This document shows positions 10,957-21,325 of a stretch of DNA of 64,000 nt, piece after piece. Both the position numbers and the translations under genes were made by a program. The notes below the pieces were generated by a model. The model was not told the origin of the DNA, did not search any database, and saw only the letters and a list, made by a program, of their open reading frames with translations. The stretch lies in NCBI GenBank assembly GCA_963920635.1, contig OY987301.1, positions 54,070,560 to 54,134,559 on the forward strand, in the 5' to 3' direction. The stretch is from Pseudeuparius sepicola. Taxonomy: Eukaryota; Arthropoda; Insecta; Coleoptera; Anthribidae. Every line of letters begins with the position of its first letter. Position 1 is the stretch's first letter.

Positions 10957-11370
10957 AATTTTTACGGGCGACGTGAAGACGAAGACTTTTTAAAAACACT
11001 TTTATTTGGGTAACGCGAGTTACAGAGTTTTTGCTTAGACTACAGACAAGACTAGAATTGACACTCTTACTTTACTAGCTCCTATTTATACAGATATGTT
11101 ATGCTGAGGTGTTGTGGTTCTCATGGGAAAAGAATATAATAAACAAAGGGAAGATCAAATTCTGCAATTCTTGCAGTAAGCAAGTTTTAACAATACCTCA
11201 AAAGGAATATGATATGTTCTAGTAATCATTCTAGAACAATATACAATGGAAAATGATATCTTTGTAGTAAACATCTTGAACAATAGAGAATGAGAACATA
11301 ATATCCAACAGTAAACAGAATCAAGGGTAAAAACAAGGTTATGATCAAGGTGATGCTTGAGGTCGGATAT
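10957..11370 (-). repeat. 5' LTR of element A
   Basis: The LTR occupies the space between the primer binding site and the start of LINE sequence. On the minus strand it has a TATA box TATAAATAGG (11081-11090) and, about 75 bases downstream, a polyadenylation signal AATAAA (11001-11006), giving a U3-R-U5 order. The outer end is placed where LINE coding sequence begins (about 11370) and may be off by a few bases. It has no partner LTR in the window. Confidence 0.65.
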
Positions 11371-12566
11371 AACATACATAAATAGTATCTCTTATATAAC
11401 TGGCTTTAAGGGTCATCTGATATCCTACGCGGACGATACTGCTATAATATTTTCGGGGAATTCATGGGCTAACGTTTATAATACTGCGGAGAGGGATTTG
11501 GAACGACTTCAAAAATGGCTGAATCATAACTTACAAAGTTTAAATATTTCAAAAACAAAATTTATGACTTTTACTCTTTTATCCAGTGATCAACCCCAAC
11601 AATCGAAAATAAACATACATCAACCACAGTGTTTGAAAAACAACTGTTCATGTCCTACAATTAAGAGAACAGATAAAATGAAATATTTAGTGGTTGTCCT
11701 TGACCCGCATTTAAGATGGAATCATCACACAATGTACTTAATCGGTCGCCTCAGGCAGTTGGTTCATAGGTTCTATTGAAATTGTATCTAGAAAAAAATT
11801 AATTACTGTGTATATGGCATTGGCTCAGTCTGTTTTAAGTTATTGCATTGCTGCTTGGGGTGGCTGTTTTGTTCTTGCCTTGGAATGCCTTCAGTGCGTA
11901 CAGAACACCATGCTTAAAGTCATATACAAGAAACCAAACCTATTTTCGACGGAGTTATTGTACACACATACTAATATTTTTAATTTGCGTAGTCTCTATG
12001 CTTATCAAGCGCTCTTGTGGTGTTTTCCTAATTATATAGCCAACTCTTGTAATTACCAACGATCGAGATTGATGAACACTATATTACCACTTTTTAAAAA
12101 AGCCATTCACAACGTTATGTTTTTTACTACGGCCCCAAGCTTTATAACATTTTGCCAACGGGAATAAAAATGTACCGAAATATAAAAAATTTTAAAAATA
12201 ATATAATTTTTTTTATAAAAGACAATCAATCGATAATCAGCAAGCAATTTTAACGATGCCTCAATATATCCTCCCAATTTGACTGTCGGAATACCTATGG
12301 CTCCTGTTTTTGTTTTTGGATATCTTTTTGTATAATGTTGCAGTTATGTTTTTGGTGTATTTACAATAATTTTTTCCTGGCTTGTCATGGCATTTTAATG
12401 TTAATTAATATAATGTAGACCCATTTAGAATGCCTTAGGAACTGTAGGCCTACATAACACAAGCACCTTGTGCTTAGCATGTGGTCTCGGATCCAAAGAA
12501 TTTAGTTTGAAAGAATTTTGTGTTTTGTATGAATTGTGTGAATAAACTTGAAACTTGAAACTTGAA
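11371..12566 (+). mobile_element. 3' end of a non-LTR retrotransposon (LINE), 5' truncated
   Basis: Translation gives the reverse transcriptase active-site segment GHLISYADDTAIIFSG, then the downstream KWLNHNLQSLNISKTKFM segment (frame 11371-11779). A second frame (11808-12167) has the thumb-like AQSVLSYCIAAWG. The coding part has at least one frameshift. The element ends with AATAAA (12541) followed by three units of ACTTGAA (12546-12566), the kind of simple 3' tail left by target-primed reverse transcription. RT order and tail resemble Jockey/CR1-type LINEs. The 5' end abuts the LTR of element A and the 3' end cuts into a Polinton reading frame. Confidence 0.8.
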
Positions 12567-12914
12567 TGTATCTTCAAAGAATATTATGAAAAAAATGGAG
12601 CTGGAATTCCACAACTAAATTTATTTTTAAAATTTCAGGATTCACTTTCTTTGTTAAATAAATTTCCAACTAGAATTCTTTTACCGACCAAATGTCATAT
12701 TAAAACCGTTGTTAAGCAAATGGTTAAGCGTGACAATGGAAGAGATATAATGAATAAAAAATATGTATTTGCCCAAATCAAAATTTTTCAAAAGCTATCC
12801 AAGTTACCCAAAGTTCACGTAATTAAGATTCCTCCTGAAATTAATTTATATACACAGGCTTGTGAAATATTGTTATTTACAAAATTATCTGAGATTCTTA
12901 AGTTATATATTTAA
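12567..12914 (+). pseudogene. Truncated unknown protein at the edge of Polinton block A
   Basis: An open frame of about 115 codons continues straight out of the LINE tail, so its true 5' end has been cut off. The sequence is basic and looks like a real folded protein (FLKFQDSLSLLNKFPTR, a KKYVFAQIKIFQKLSKLPKV stretch and a Leu-rich end). I do not recognise the family. Its position next to Polinton capsid genes suggests it is one of the element's own unknown genes, but that is inference. Confidence 0.45.
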
Positions 12915-13329
12915 ATTAAATTAATTTTTCTTTGTGGCAGTATAGATTTTAGGTAAGAAACTTAATATTTTTTATATTATTAGGAGTGGGTTGGTACAAG
13001 ATATTAAAAACTAGATTAACAGTTTTCATATTTTTATTGAAGTCATTATAATTAACAATTAAAATTTCAACTATTTTATTTTGTATTAAATTAGACTACA
13101 GATGTAAGTTTGATAATTGTTTAATTATCTATCTACTTAGACAATAAACGTGAATTATTTGTTTAATAGCTTTTATTTTTTCTTGGTGAACTAATAACTT
13201 TCTTCTGTAATCACTCGTGTTAAAATTCGACATATATTATTCAATTGCAGTTGTTTCACAATTTTAGTAAGAGGGTTTTACGTAAACACTTAGTCATGTA
13301 AAATAAGACAATAAGCTGAAATTTGAGTT
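12915..13329. other. AT-rich intergenic stretch in Polinton block A
   Basis: No coding sequence or repeat recognised. It lies between two convergent reading frames and would hold their polyadenylation sites. Confidence 0.4.
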
Positions 13330-14441
13330 TTATAGGGGTATTACTTTCAAATTCATAACAGGGCTAGATTCTAGCGCACCCTTTTGATGAGAGCAGTCTA
13401 TGTAAACGATTGGGGCTTTAGAAGCAAATTTTTTAGGTGTTAGGACTGGTTCACTAGAAGTTCCGTAATAGGATTTTCGAAAATTTGTGTACATTTCATA
13501 AAGCGATGAGTACTTATTGTTTTTAAAATCAATGTACAGATCATCATAGGGGTAACTATCTGAATTTAAAAAGACATTAATATTTCTTAAGTCACATTGA
13601 CTAAAGTGACTCATGTTTTTATTTATTTGGTCCCTAAAATTTTCTTGAAAAGCTACACAAACATGACGAGGGCTTTCAACCTTTGTACTAGTTTTAACGG
13701 GCCAAGTAAATCTTATCGTTTGCGATAGTTCAGGTCATTCTATTATTTCCAAAGATCGAAGACCTATCGTTAGATCAATATTTTGATGAATTAATTTTGT
13801 AAGCTTTAATTCTTCAGGAATCCCAACAGATATGTGGGGCATCCGCCAACACAATTTTGATAACTGAATTTTACATGTATCGGTTTCCTTTTCACTATAG
13901 CAACAGTTCTTATCAGAACTAGACCTTATTGTAATTAGCTCTTGTTTATAATTAACTAAAATTTTTTATAATCTTCTGCGAACCCAACTAACATTTTCAG
14001 AGGAACGCAAGCGTTAAAATTTCCATTGTCATCTATTATTGATGCCAAATCTTCTTGTGGGAATAATCCAGCATTTTGTAGCTTGTTACTCTCATTTAAA
14101 TTATAGGAAAGGTAACTTTTTAGTGTGGAAGTAATTCCTACATCTCGAACCGAGTATATAGTGTGTCCGTTGATAACATATCTAATTTCTTTAAATAAAA
14201 GAGCTAAACCGTTATTGACTATTTTCAAATCTTTTGTGTAAACAGAAGCTTCGTTTGTGAGTTTCCCCTCAAGATAAAGGAAACTCTCACATGGTAAAGT
14301 GTAGTTGTCTATTTCATGTACCGGAATAATTATTTCATAGTTGTAACCTAATTTAGTAGGCAAATAGGGATTATAAGAGTGAATTTCATAACGGGTGATT
14401 GAATTATCTTCAAATATGTGGTTCTGTGACGTTAAGAACAT
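13330..14441 (-). pseudogene. MCP: Polinton major capsid protein (double jelly-roll), broken
   Basis: This is the hexon-like double jelly-roll protein that would form the capsid facets. The N-terminal frame (13956-14441) has the conserved region NNGLALLFKEIRYVINGHTI, then VRDVGITSTLKSYLSY, and near its end the family signature PLKMLVGFAEDYKK. The C-terminal frame (13330-13614) has DLRNINVFLNSDSYPYDDL and YEMYTNFRKSYYG. Between 13615 and 13955 related sequence is visible with lost frame. The start ATG lies a few bases beyond the stop of the small upstream gene, in a TAATG overlap. It is the last gene of the minus-strand capsid cluster. Confidence 0.85.
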
Positions 14442-14444
14442 CCA

Positions 14445-14625
14445 TTAAGATTTTTTTCGTTGAAGAACCTTAAAACCAAGAAATTTTAGAAATTTTACGT
14501 TTGATTGTGTTAACCGTTTGGGTTTATTTTTAACACTAAAAAGACGGTTGTAAGATTTTCTCTTATATTGAAAATTTGGCAATAAATTATAACGAATAAC
14601 AATTTGAAATGAGTTTTCCTTCTTA
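14445..14625 (-). pseudogene. Small basic protein between minor and major capsid genes
   Basis: About 50-60 codons, basic, ending QSNVKFLKFLGFKVLQRKKS. The counterpart in block B (60114-60314) is a separate 67-residue protein ending SFLKSLGYHV plus a basic tail, so this is a real, conserved small gene. Here it is fused by frameshift to the end of the minor capsid frame. Its stop overlaps a downstream ATG as TAATG. A role as a capsid cement or internal protein is possible but unproven. Confidence 0.6.
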
Positions 14626-15287
14626 AGGTGTAACCTTATCGTTACGGTCTCTAGTCTATTATTAACTAGGTTACCCTCCTGGTCCAATATTTTAACTGAA
14701 ATGTGATTAATTGTTTTGATATTCACAGGAAAATATAAAACATTTTGAGGTCTTTCAATAATTTTGAAACCTGCTCCTACAGTAGGGAAAAATTGATGTA
14801 TAATATGACCGGGCTTTGCATTTATGTAGCTACCACTAGCAATATTACAGTCAATGCACAGAGTATTAATTAACCTTACAAATTTTAATTGGGTTTTGGG
14901 ACTTATGTACTATTCCGGCTTTGTAAGTACCATTACTAAAACCTAACAGAGGGCCTAAACTATCATCAGTAAACGTTACAGATTCAGAACATACCGTTTC
15001 TGTTTCTAGTGTGTTTATTATTCGCTCGAAGATGAAAACTAACTTCTTCATCGTTGAGTTTTCGATAGAGAAAGTTCGCTGTCTGTAAGTTCATATGTAC
15101 CTTCAGGTAATATAGTGGTTTTTCCCCCGTAATAAAATTTCGTTTCATCAACGTTAGGTATGGCATTAAATGTATCAAAATTAATTAAACCTATACAATA
15201 ATTTATATTATCTTCTAGATAGATTGGTGGATTAAAATTTGCATCTAGAATAGTTGATTTGGCGGATAACGTTAAAGAAAAAGACAT
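14620..15287 (-). pseudogene. mCP: Polinton minor capsid protein (penton-like jelly-roll), broken
   Basis: This is the single jelly-roll protein that would occupy capsid vertices. The N-terminus (frame ending 15048) starts MSFSLTLSAKSTIL and has the family-typical FNPPIYLEDNINYCIGLINF and IPNVDETKFYYGG. Later frames show DDSLGPLLGFSNG with VHKSQNPIKI, and the C-terminal segment ISVKILDQEGNLV with VTIRLHLKKE. At least two frameshifts separate them. The order along the gene matches the better-preserved copy at 58931-60114. Confidence 0.8.
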
Positions 15288-15331
15288 ATTGATTGCGTAT
15301 GCTTGTCTTGAACTGAGAACAAATTTCCAAA

Positions 15332-15661
15332 CTATGCATTATACAAAAACTGTAATGTTAATTGACCACAATTTATTCCGGTTGATTTTTGGTAGCGATC
15401 GTAATTGTAGCTAATTAAGTTTTTCATTGAGTCGCTTAAGAAGTATTGAATTAATTCCAGTGGTGGCCTAGGAATCGAAGGAACCCTCTTTAATATACGA
15501 TACCTAATATATATATATATACCTATACCTATACCTTTTCCTTCAGCCTGATCCAAATTCACAATTCCGCTTTCATTTAAATTAATTCGTTTCGGTAATT
15601 TAGTTCTCATAAAAATGCCACGAAAATGGGGTATTTCATATTTTTTGGCATACTTTGTCAA
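15332..15661 (-). pseudogene. PRO: Adenain-type cysteine protease with destroyed active site
   Basis: This is the Polinton homologue of the adenovirus maturation protease. It keeps the N-terminal segment HFRGIFMRTKLPKR, SGIVNLD, and the C-terminal INCGQLTLQFLYN with the catalytic Cys and nearby Gln. The middle, where block B has GTHWVAY (catalytic His) and EYFDNFGG (Asp), is replaced by a run GKGIGIGIYIYIRYRI. That run is encoded by a TA/TACC-type simple repeat at about 15500-15540. The protease is therefore certainly inactive. It lies between the minor capsid and PX-like genes, the usual order in this cluster. Confidence 0.8.
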
Positions 15662-15745
15662 GTCAATATTTGTTAGTGATCTATTTTTGGGAAGGTTTCT
15701 AAGGAGTTTTTTGAAAATCGTTTAAAAAACAATCCATATCCTTTT

Positions 15746-16170
15746 TTATAGGGACGCATGTACAATCCTTTTCCTAGATTGTTGTTCGACAACGTTATTA
15801 TGCCTTTGCATTTCTGATAGTTTTGCTTGATGTGTTTTTGCTTGATTTACGGCGTTTGCAATGGCTGCTGCTCCACCTCCAAGGGCACCTAATGCAGATA
15901 ACCCGTCAAAAAGAGGAATTAACGGTAAGAAACCCACCGTAATTCTAGCGATGGGTATAACCCTTTGTTTAGGCTCCAACACTTTTTGCGAATTTTTTTA
16001 CTGCTTGAAGAGATTTTTGTGCCGCTTTTTGCAAACCAAGTTTTTTATTTCCACTGATGCTTTTTCTTGCTTGCCTTACAGCCGCAAGAAAATATATTGC
16101 TTTACCTCGCACAGTTTTCTTGATAAGATTTTTTTCTTTTTTGTTTCGTTTTTGTTTTTAAACCCAAACC
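15746..16170 (-). pseudogene. PX-like basic and hydrophobic Polinton protein
   Basis: The clean frame (15746-15982) has a Gly/Ala-rich hydrophobic segment FLPLIPLFDGLSALGALGGG. Upstream to about 16170, in a second frame, is a basic part with YFLAAVRQARKSI and QKSLQAVKKFAKSV. Block B has the same combination at 58094-58545. Position between PLA2 and protease is conserved. The basic-plus-membrane-active layout recalls adenovirus core or pVI-like minor proteins, but that is analogy only. Confidence 0.6.
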
Positions 16171-16180
16171 CAAAGTTGTT

Positions 16181-16528
16181 TTATGTTAGTTGTTTGATTG
16201 TTAGGGCTGCAATTTTTTCACCAACACCTGCAGACTTTGATTTCAAACGTTCTGTAGCTTTATGTTCTAAAACAGAGTCAGCTAATTGTCTGTTTTTGAG
16301 ATCACTATATTGACTATATGCTATATCGTGTAATTTACAAAATTCATCTAATGGATTGATGCCAACGTCTCCTCGTTTAAGTCGTTTCTCTAACTTAGTG
16401 CTCGGACCGCAAAAATTATAACCAGGAATATGTAATTCGATTGGCAATTTGTTTAAGAAATTGTTAAACAAACCGAACCCTTTGAGAGCTTGAGGATGAT
16501 TAACTGATGAATGGTAAATTGCAGGCAT
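16181..16528 (-). CDS. Phospholipase A2-domain capsid-associated protein
   Basis: 115 residues, open from the ATG at 16528. The family resembles the secreted and parvovirus-VP1 phospholipase A2 fold used to breach membranes on entry. Visible: the calcium-loop region HIPGYNFCGPSTKLEKR (residues 35-51, with Ser where the last loop Gly usually sits), then INPLDEFCKLHDIAYSQ with the catalytic His-Asp pair (HDxAY), then a helix with ADSVLEHKA. Short for a whole capsid protein, so it may act as a small virion enzyme. It heads the minus-strand capsid cluster of block A and lies divergent to the ATPase. This is the best-preserved gene of block A. The Gly-to-Ser change may weaken calcium binding. Confidence 0.75.
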   Translation of the reverse strand: MPAIYHSSVNHPQALKGFGLFNNFLNKLPIELHIPGYNFCGPSTKLEKRLKRGDVGINPLDEFCKLHDIAYSQYSDLKNRQLADSVLEHKATERLKSKSAGVGEKIAALTIKQLT

Positions 16529-16596
16529 TTAAATACTTATATGCCCAGTTGTCAGCTATGACATGGTTATAGGCATCTTTAAAAATCTTTATATAT
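16529..16596 (-). promoter_or_regulatory. Upstream region of the capsid cluster with TATA-like boxes
   Basis: On the minus strand a TATATATAAAG run lies about 60 bases upstream of the PLA2 ATG, and a second CATATAAG lies closer to it. It is cut off on its other side by the fold-back insertion, so it would have been half of a shared divergent control region with the ATPase cluster. Confidence 0.4.
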
Positions 16597-18888
16597 ACAC
16601 TGTGTCCCGGATAAGATTGAACAGCATGGGGATATTGCAAACGGTGAGAGATAGGGCAACGGTTAAATGGGGAAAAAGTTGCGCACTTTCTTATGGCACT
16701 TTTTAACGGGCCTTAAGATGGCGTTTTTAGATTTGTTCTACAACGTTTCGTTTTTGAGAAACCATCTTCAACTTTAAATACGGACCTGGATTTTTTTTGC
16801 AGTGTTTGAAAGCACTTTTCATTGCAAATACCATGATGTAGGACAAGAAATATTTTTAAAACGTTTTGAGACAATTATACTGAAAATTCATTTTTTCCAT
16901 TTTTTTTTCTAATGCGGCCCTGTATTTAATAATAAGAAGACTAAATATTAATCAGTATTGTCAACAATTTAACTTACAACTTATCTTTCAATTGGAGAAC
17001 TAAAAAAAGGACGGCACATACGATAATAAAAAATAAATAAAAATCCTCCACCTAGAAGGCTTTGAAACAACGAAACCAATCCCTTGTCATTTGTCATAAC
17101 TCCCACTGTATCATTTAGTTAACAATTTATTTCATTACAAATGGAGGGTGCTTTTTCAAATGACGACAAATTTAACATGTCAGCATGTTAGATCTTGTGT
17201 CACAGAAATAGTGTAGAGGCCGAACGAATGTATTTTTGCAATTAATAAATGGCAAAAGTTATTGATTACGTTAGCTTAAAGCTTTCTTTTCGCAATTAGG
17301 AAAAGCGAAGAATTTACTCCAAAACACAATGCGACACTGTTTGCTGTACAACAACAGAGGAAAACACTTTACCAGACGCAGGGCCGTACAATTTAAAGAT
17401 ATTAAGTTTTCGAAGTAAAAATAAACTGTAAGTTAAATTGTTGTAAATACTGATTAATGATTAATATTTAGACTCCTTATTATTAAATACAGGGCCGCAT
17501 TAGACACAAAGGATTGAAAAAAAAAGGAATTCAGTATATTCTCAAAACATTTTAAAAATATTTCGTGTCATACATCATGGTATTTGCAATGAAAAGTGCT
17601 TTCAAAATCTACAAAAAAAAATCCAGGTCCGTATTTAAAAAAATAAAGTTGAAGATGGTATCTCAAAAACGAAACGTTGTAGAACAAATCTAAAAACGCC
17701 ATCTTAAGGCCCGTTAAAAAGTGCCACAAGAAAGTGTTTTTCTTTTTTCTCTATCTGTGATAACAACTTCAGAAAAAAATAAAATCAAAAACGCAAAATT
17801 TTAATTTTTTCAAAATAACTCAAAAACGAAAAAAGATATTAAAAATCTCTTTGTGCCATTTTATTGACCTCAAAATTGCGCAACTTTTTCCCAATCAGAA
17901 CACCCCAAAACTCCTATATACCAAATTTGAATAAAAAATATACAGGGAGTTCCATTCTGAAGGGTGTCAAAGTTGAGCAAAATAGGAATTTTAAAGACAT
18001 CTGCCAAGTCAAGAGTGCCATGGAATCCCCTCAAAACAGTTGAATGGTCAATAGGACCACTCAAGGTGTTGGTGTGCAAAGGTCCAATACAAAATATACA
18101 GAGTGTTCTTATCTGTGCCATCTCAAATTACTGAATTTTTGGAACTTTATACGGGTCAAAAATCGAGTATATCAAAACCGCTCCACACACTATAAACGAA
18201 CTAAATCTAAAAAATACAGAAGTCTGCCAGTCAGTAAGTTCATATCAGTTAAGGTGGCTGGTGTGCCATAACAGGAAACGCATAGAAAATATATCATCTT
18301 AGACAATGACTTTGTTGAGTAAGGTCCAATAATTTAAATTGTTTTTATTTGTTTCTTGGCATTTGGTAAAGAAATACATTACTTTTGTGTTTATCAATAT
18401 TTTCTCAATGATTCCACAGCACTCATGACCCGTATAAAGTTTCATAAAAATTCAGTATTTTGAGATGGCACGGCCACACCAACACCTTGAGTGGGTCCTA
18501 TTGACCATTCAACTATTTTGAGGGGATTCCATGGCACACTTGACTTGGCAGATGTCTTTAAAATTCATAATTTGCTCAACTTTGACACCCTGCAGAATAG
18601 AACTCCCTGTATATTTTTTATTAAAATTTGGTATATAGGGGTTTTGTGGTGTTCTGATTAACGCTGTGGGGTCAGATATTAAATAAAAAAATCGCTAAAT
18701 GGTTTTCGTGAAAATCGGGGGTATAAAAAAATCGCAGCCGGCCCTGGATTTGCATTTTGAAAATAGCAGGAAGGTCAGAAGAAGCGGTTTTTGAAGGCCT
18801 TTCAAACAAAAAAAAAGTTTAGGCAATTATCTCCAAAAATGAAGATTTTACGGATTTGTACAGTTTTAAAGTTGGGCACCCTGTATAT
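16597..18888. mobile_element. Double fold-back element (two consecutive long palindromes)
   Basis: The first palindrome has arms at about 16682-16990 and 17415-17742, with a loop of about 420 bases. The second has arms at about 17877-18152 and 18427-18672. Arms match with few mismatches over roughly 250-310 bases. The outer ends read CACTGTGTCCC at 16603 and GGGCACCCTG at 18878, flanked on both sides by TATATA, suggesting TA-targeted insertion of a MITE-like unit. A short stretch of the first arm (aaaaagttgcgca) also pairs with the start of the second palindrome. No transposase is encoded. Confidence 0.8.
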
Positions 18889-18928
18889 ATACTCGTACAT
18901 AGAGAAGGGCTCTATGTGAAGAAGAAGA

Positions 18929-19609
18929 ATGAGGATTGAAAAGCAAAGATTTTCCCTTCCCATAAAAAATCGTGACCAAAGTTTTGTTTCGTTTGATAAA
19001 CATGGACAACTATTGAAAGGGGGCTGTAAACGAGGATTAATTGTTGGACCGTCCGGATGTGGAAAAACTAGTGTAATAATTAGTTTGTTGGAAGAACCAA
19101 ATGGTCTACGCTTTGAAAACGTCTATGTTTACTCCAAGTCTTTACAGCAACCAAAATATCAATATTTACGTGAATTATTAAAACATCTAAAAGAAATCGG
19201 TTATTACGAATCTAATGATGGACAAGAAATCGTTTCACACGATAGTATTTTACCTAACGGGGTCATAATCTTCGACGATGTGGTTTGTTGTAATCAAAAC
19301 ATAATTCGAGACTATTTTTGTTTTGGTAGACACTCGAATACAGATTGTTTTTATTTAAGTCGGACCTATTCTTCTAGACCTAAACAACTAATTAGTAATT
19401 CAAATATGTTGGTAATATTTCAACAAGACAACTTAAATTTGGAACATATATATGAAGATCTTGTCATCTGTGATATGCCATTTCTAAAATTTAAAGAGCT
19501 TTGTTCTTTGTTCTTGAAAACACTCCACGGTTTTCTGGTTATTGACAAAGACTCACCGATAACTAAAGGTCGATATAGGCAAGTTTTTGATAAGTTGATT
19601 TTTCTATAA
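18929..19609 (+). CDS. ATP: Polinton DNA-packaging ATPase (FtsK/HerA type)
   Basis: 226 residues, uninterrupted. It would drive genome entry into the capsid. Walker A is GPSGCGKT at about residues 40-47, Walker B is NGVIIFDDVV at about 110-119, and a sensor-like SNSNMLVIFQQD follows near 155-166. Length and motif spacing fit the short A32/FtsK-like ATPases of Polintons and adintoviruses. The start is the first ATG after the fold-back insertion. The RTYSSRPKQLI segment may include small damage, but the frame is open to the TAA at 19607-19609. It heads the plus-strand cluster. Confidence 0.85.
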   Translation: MRIEKQRFSLPIKNRDQSFVSFDKHGQLLKGGCKRGLIVGPSGCGKTSVIISLLEEPNGLRFENVYVYSKSLQQPKYQYLRELLKHLKEIGYYESNDGQEIVSHDSILPNGVIIFDDVVCCNQNIIRDYFCFGRHSNTDCFYLSRTYSSRPKQLISNSNMLVIFQQDNLNLEHIYEDLVICDMPFLKFKELCSLFLKTLHGFLVIDKDSPITKGRYRQVFDKLIFL

Positions 19610-19689
19610 TAAAGTTTCAAGTAGAACAAAAAAGGTTTTAGTGCAGTAAAGGTCACCATCTAAAGAGGAACAATGAACCGGTAAGCAGG

Positions 19690-20818
19690 GATTGAATTGG
19701 TGAAAACCCGTCGTGCGGTAAAAAAAATATCGTGCTCTGAAGAGTGATATTGCACAAATGGATATTAAAAGAGAACGTGAATTTAAACCGATTACTGAAC
19801 TACTTTAAAATTTAATTGCACGCATCAAAACCGAACCAGAAATGTTTAAGGCTAAAGAAGAGAAAAAAGCTAAAAATGAATTAAATCAAAGTTTTAAAAA
19901 TTTTGCCGCTTCCTCACCACGATCTTCAATTTATGCAATAAAGCCCATTGAACCATTCTTACCAACGGGAGGATTAACATTTCTAGAAGATACTGAGATT
20001 ACTGAACGCAAGACCCTGCTATTTTAGAAGATACAAAAACAGATAGGGCAATTAACGAAGCTGTTGAACAAGCTAGTCAATATCTTAAAGATCTTTCTAA
20101 ACAACCTGCTTATGAACAGTGGTTGGAACAATTTGAATCTCTGCCTCGTTCCTTCATCGATCAACTAATAAGGGGCAATCCATCAGATTTTGATCACGTT
20201 TATGGAATTTTTCACGACCCTACAACAGGAAAATTTTCAGTAGGAAATGCTACCGTAGATTTTGTTGGAAACGATATTAAAATATTTAGGAAAAACGTGC
20301 TTCAACCAGACCTAAATATAGTTTATAAAGAGACTACAGGGTTGTATGAATTATTGTTTAAACAAAACCCAGTCGCCTACAAAATACCTGATTTAGATGA
20401 TTATATGAAGATACTTGAACTTACAGCAGCGTATCGAAAAAACAAAGATCCCACCGAACAAATTCAAGGATCCGCTAACTCTAAATACGTTTCAATTATT
20501 AGACCTTGGTTAGTCAAACATAATATCTTAAAAGTGGAGGTTTTAAAACCTTTAGCAAATCCACCATCAATTAGAGACAGATCGCTGTTTACAAGTTCTT
20601 TACCACGATCGAAGGTAATTACGAGATCAAAGAAAAGAGGTGGAGGACTATTAACAGTAACACAGAATAAACCTGATTACATATATTATGATGACCCAAA
20701 CGAGCTTGTGGAGCGTTTAAAATTATTGATTGCCTCTCAAAATGCAGGTCACACGGGTCACAATAATGAAATTCAATCGATATTGGAAGAGCTTCGAGAA
20801 GGCAAGATAATAGTATAA
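19690..20818 (+). pseudogene. Polinton protein of the DUF8207 kind
   Basis: No biochemical role is known to me. The long frame 20123-20818 ends with a conserved block: YYDDPNELVERLKLLIASQ, GHTGHNNEIQSIL and EELREGK. Upstream are ETTGLYELLFKQNP and DLDDYMKILELTAAYRKN. The N-terminal part (about 19756-20027), with RIKTEPEMFKAKEEKKAK and a charged coiled-coil look, is in other frames, so the gene has at least two frameshifts and an early stop. The same gene recurs at 50606-51647, in the same position between ATPase and the fiber/integrase genes. Confidence 0.7.
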
Positions 20819-20863
20819 AAGCTAAATACAATAATCACAGTATGTGTTCAATCTTTCAAGCGT

Positions 20864-21290
20864 CATGACTCTTCTTATTACAACAAAAAAAGCAGAAGTT
20901 AGTCCTTCCGCTTCTGTTCAACCTCAAACTTCGTTCACTTCAGATCAAAAAATGTTATAAGTTAGTTAACGTAAGGGATGTAAAATTATATTATAATTTA
21001 GTATTACCGTTCATTGGTACTTATCAGAATAATAAAAATAGATTGTATGAATTATTACAAAATCAACAATTTGAATATTAATTTCCATTAAAAGGCGCTG
21101 AAATTATTAGGTGTGAATTACCAGATCTTGTGAATCTATTTATAAATGATAATTTAATTCAAAAATCAGTGGGAGTCCAATTAATTGAACTAGATAAATT
21201 GTCATTTAAACCGAGTGGACAAAACGTTTTGAAACAATTTTACGTCGAACTTTTAATTCGTTGTCCAGTTAATGTAGAAAATTAATCAAT
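20864..21290 (+). pseudogene. Unknown Polinton small protein, broken
   Basis: A short frame begins TLLITTKKAEVSPSAS near 20866. After a frameshift, about 110 codons follow (20943-21285) with one internal stop, including YYNLVLPFIGTYQNNKNRLYELL and PDLVNLFINDNLIQKSVGV. It reads like a former gene rather than chance. I do not recognise the family. It occupies the slot that holds a fiber-like gene in block B but shows no similarity to it that I can see. Confidence 0.4.
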
Positions 21291-21325
21291 TGACTCATTA
21301 TTAAGTCAATAAACAAACATACTAC

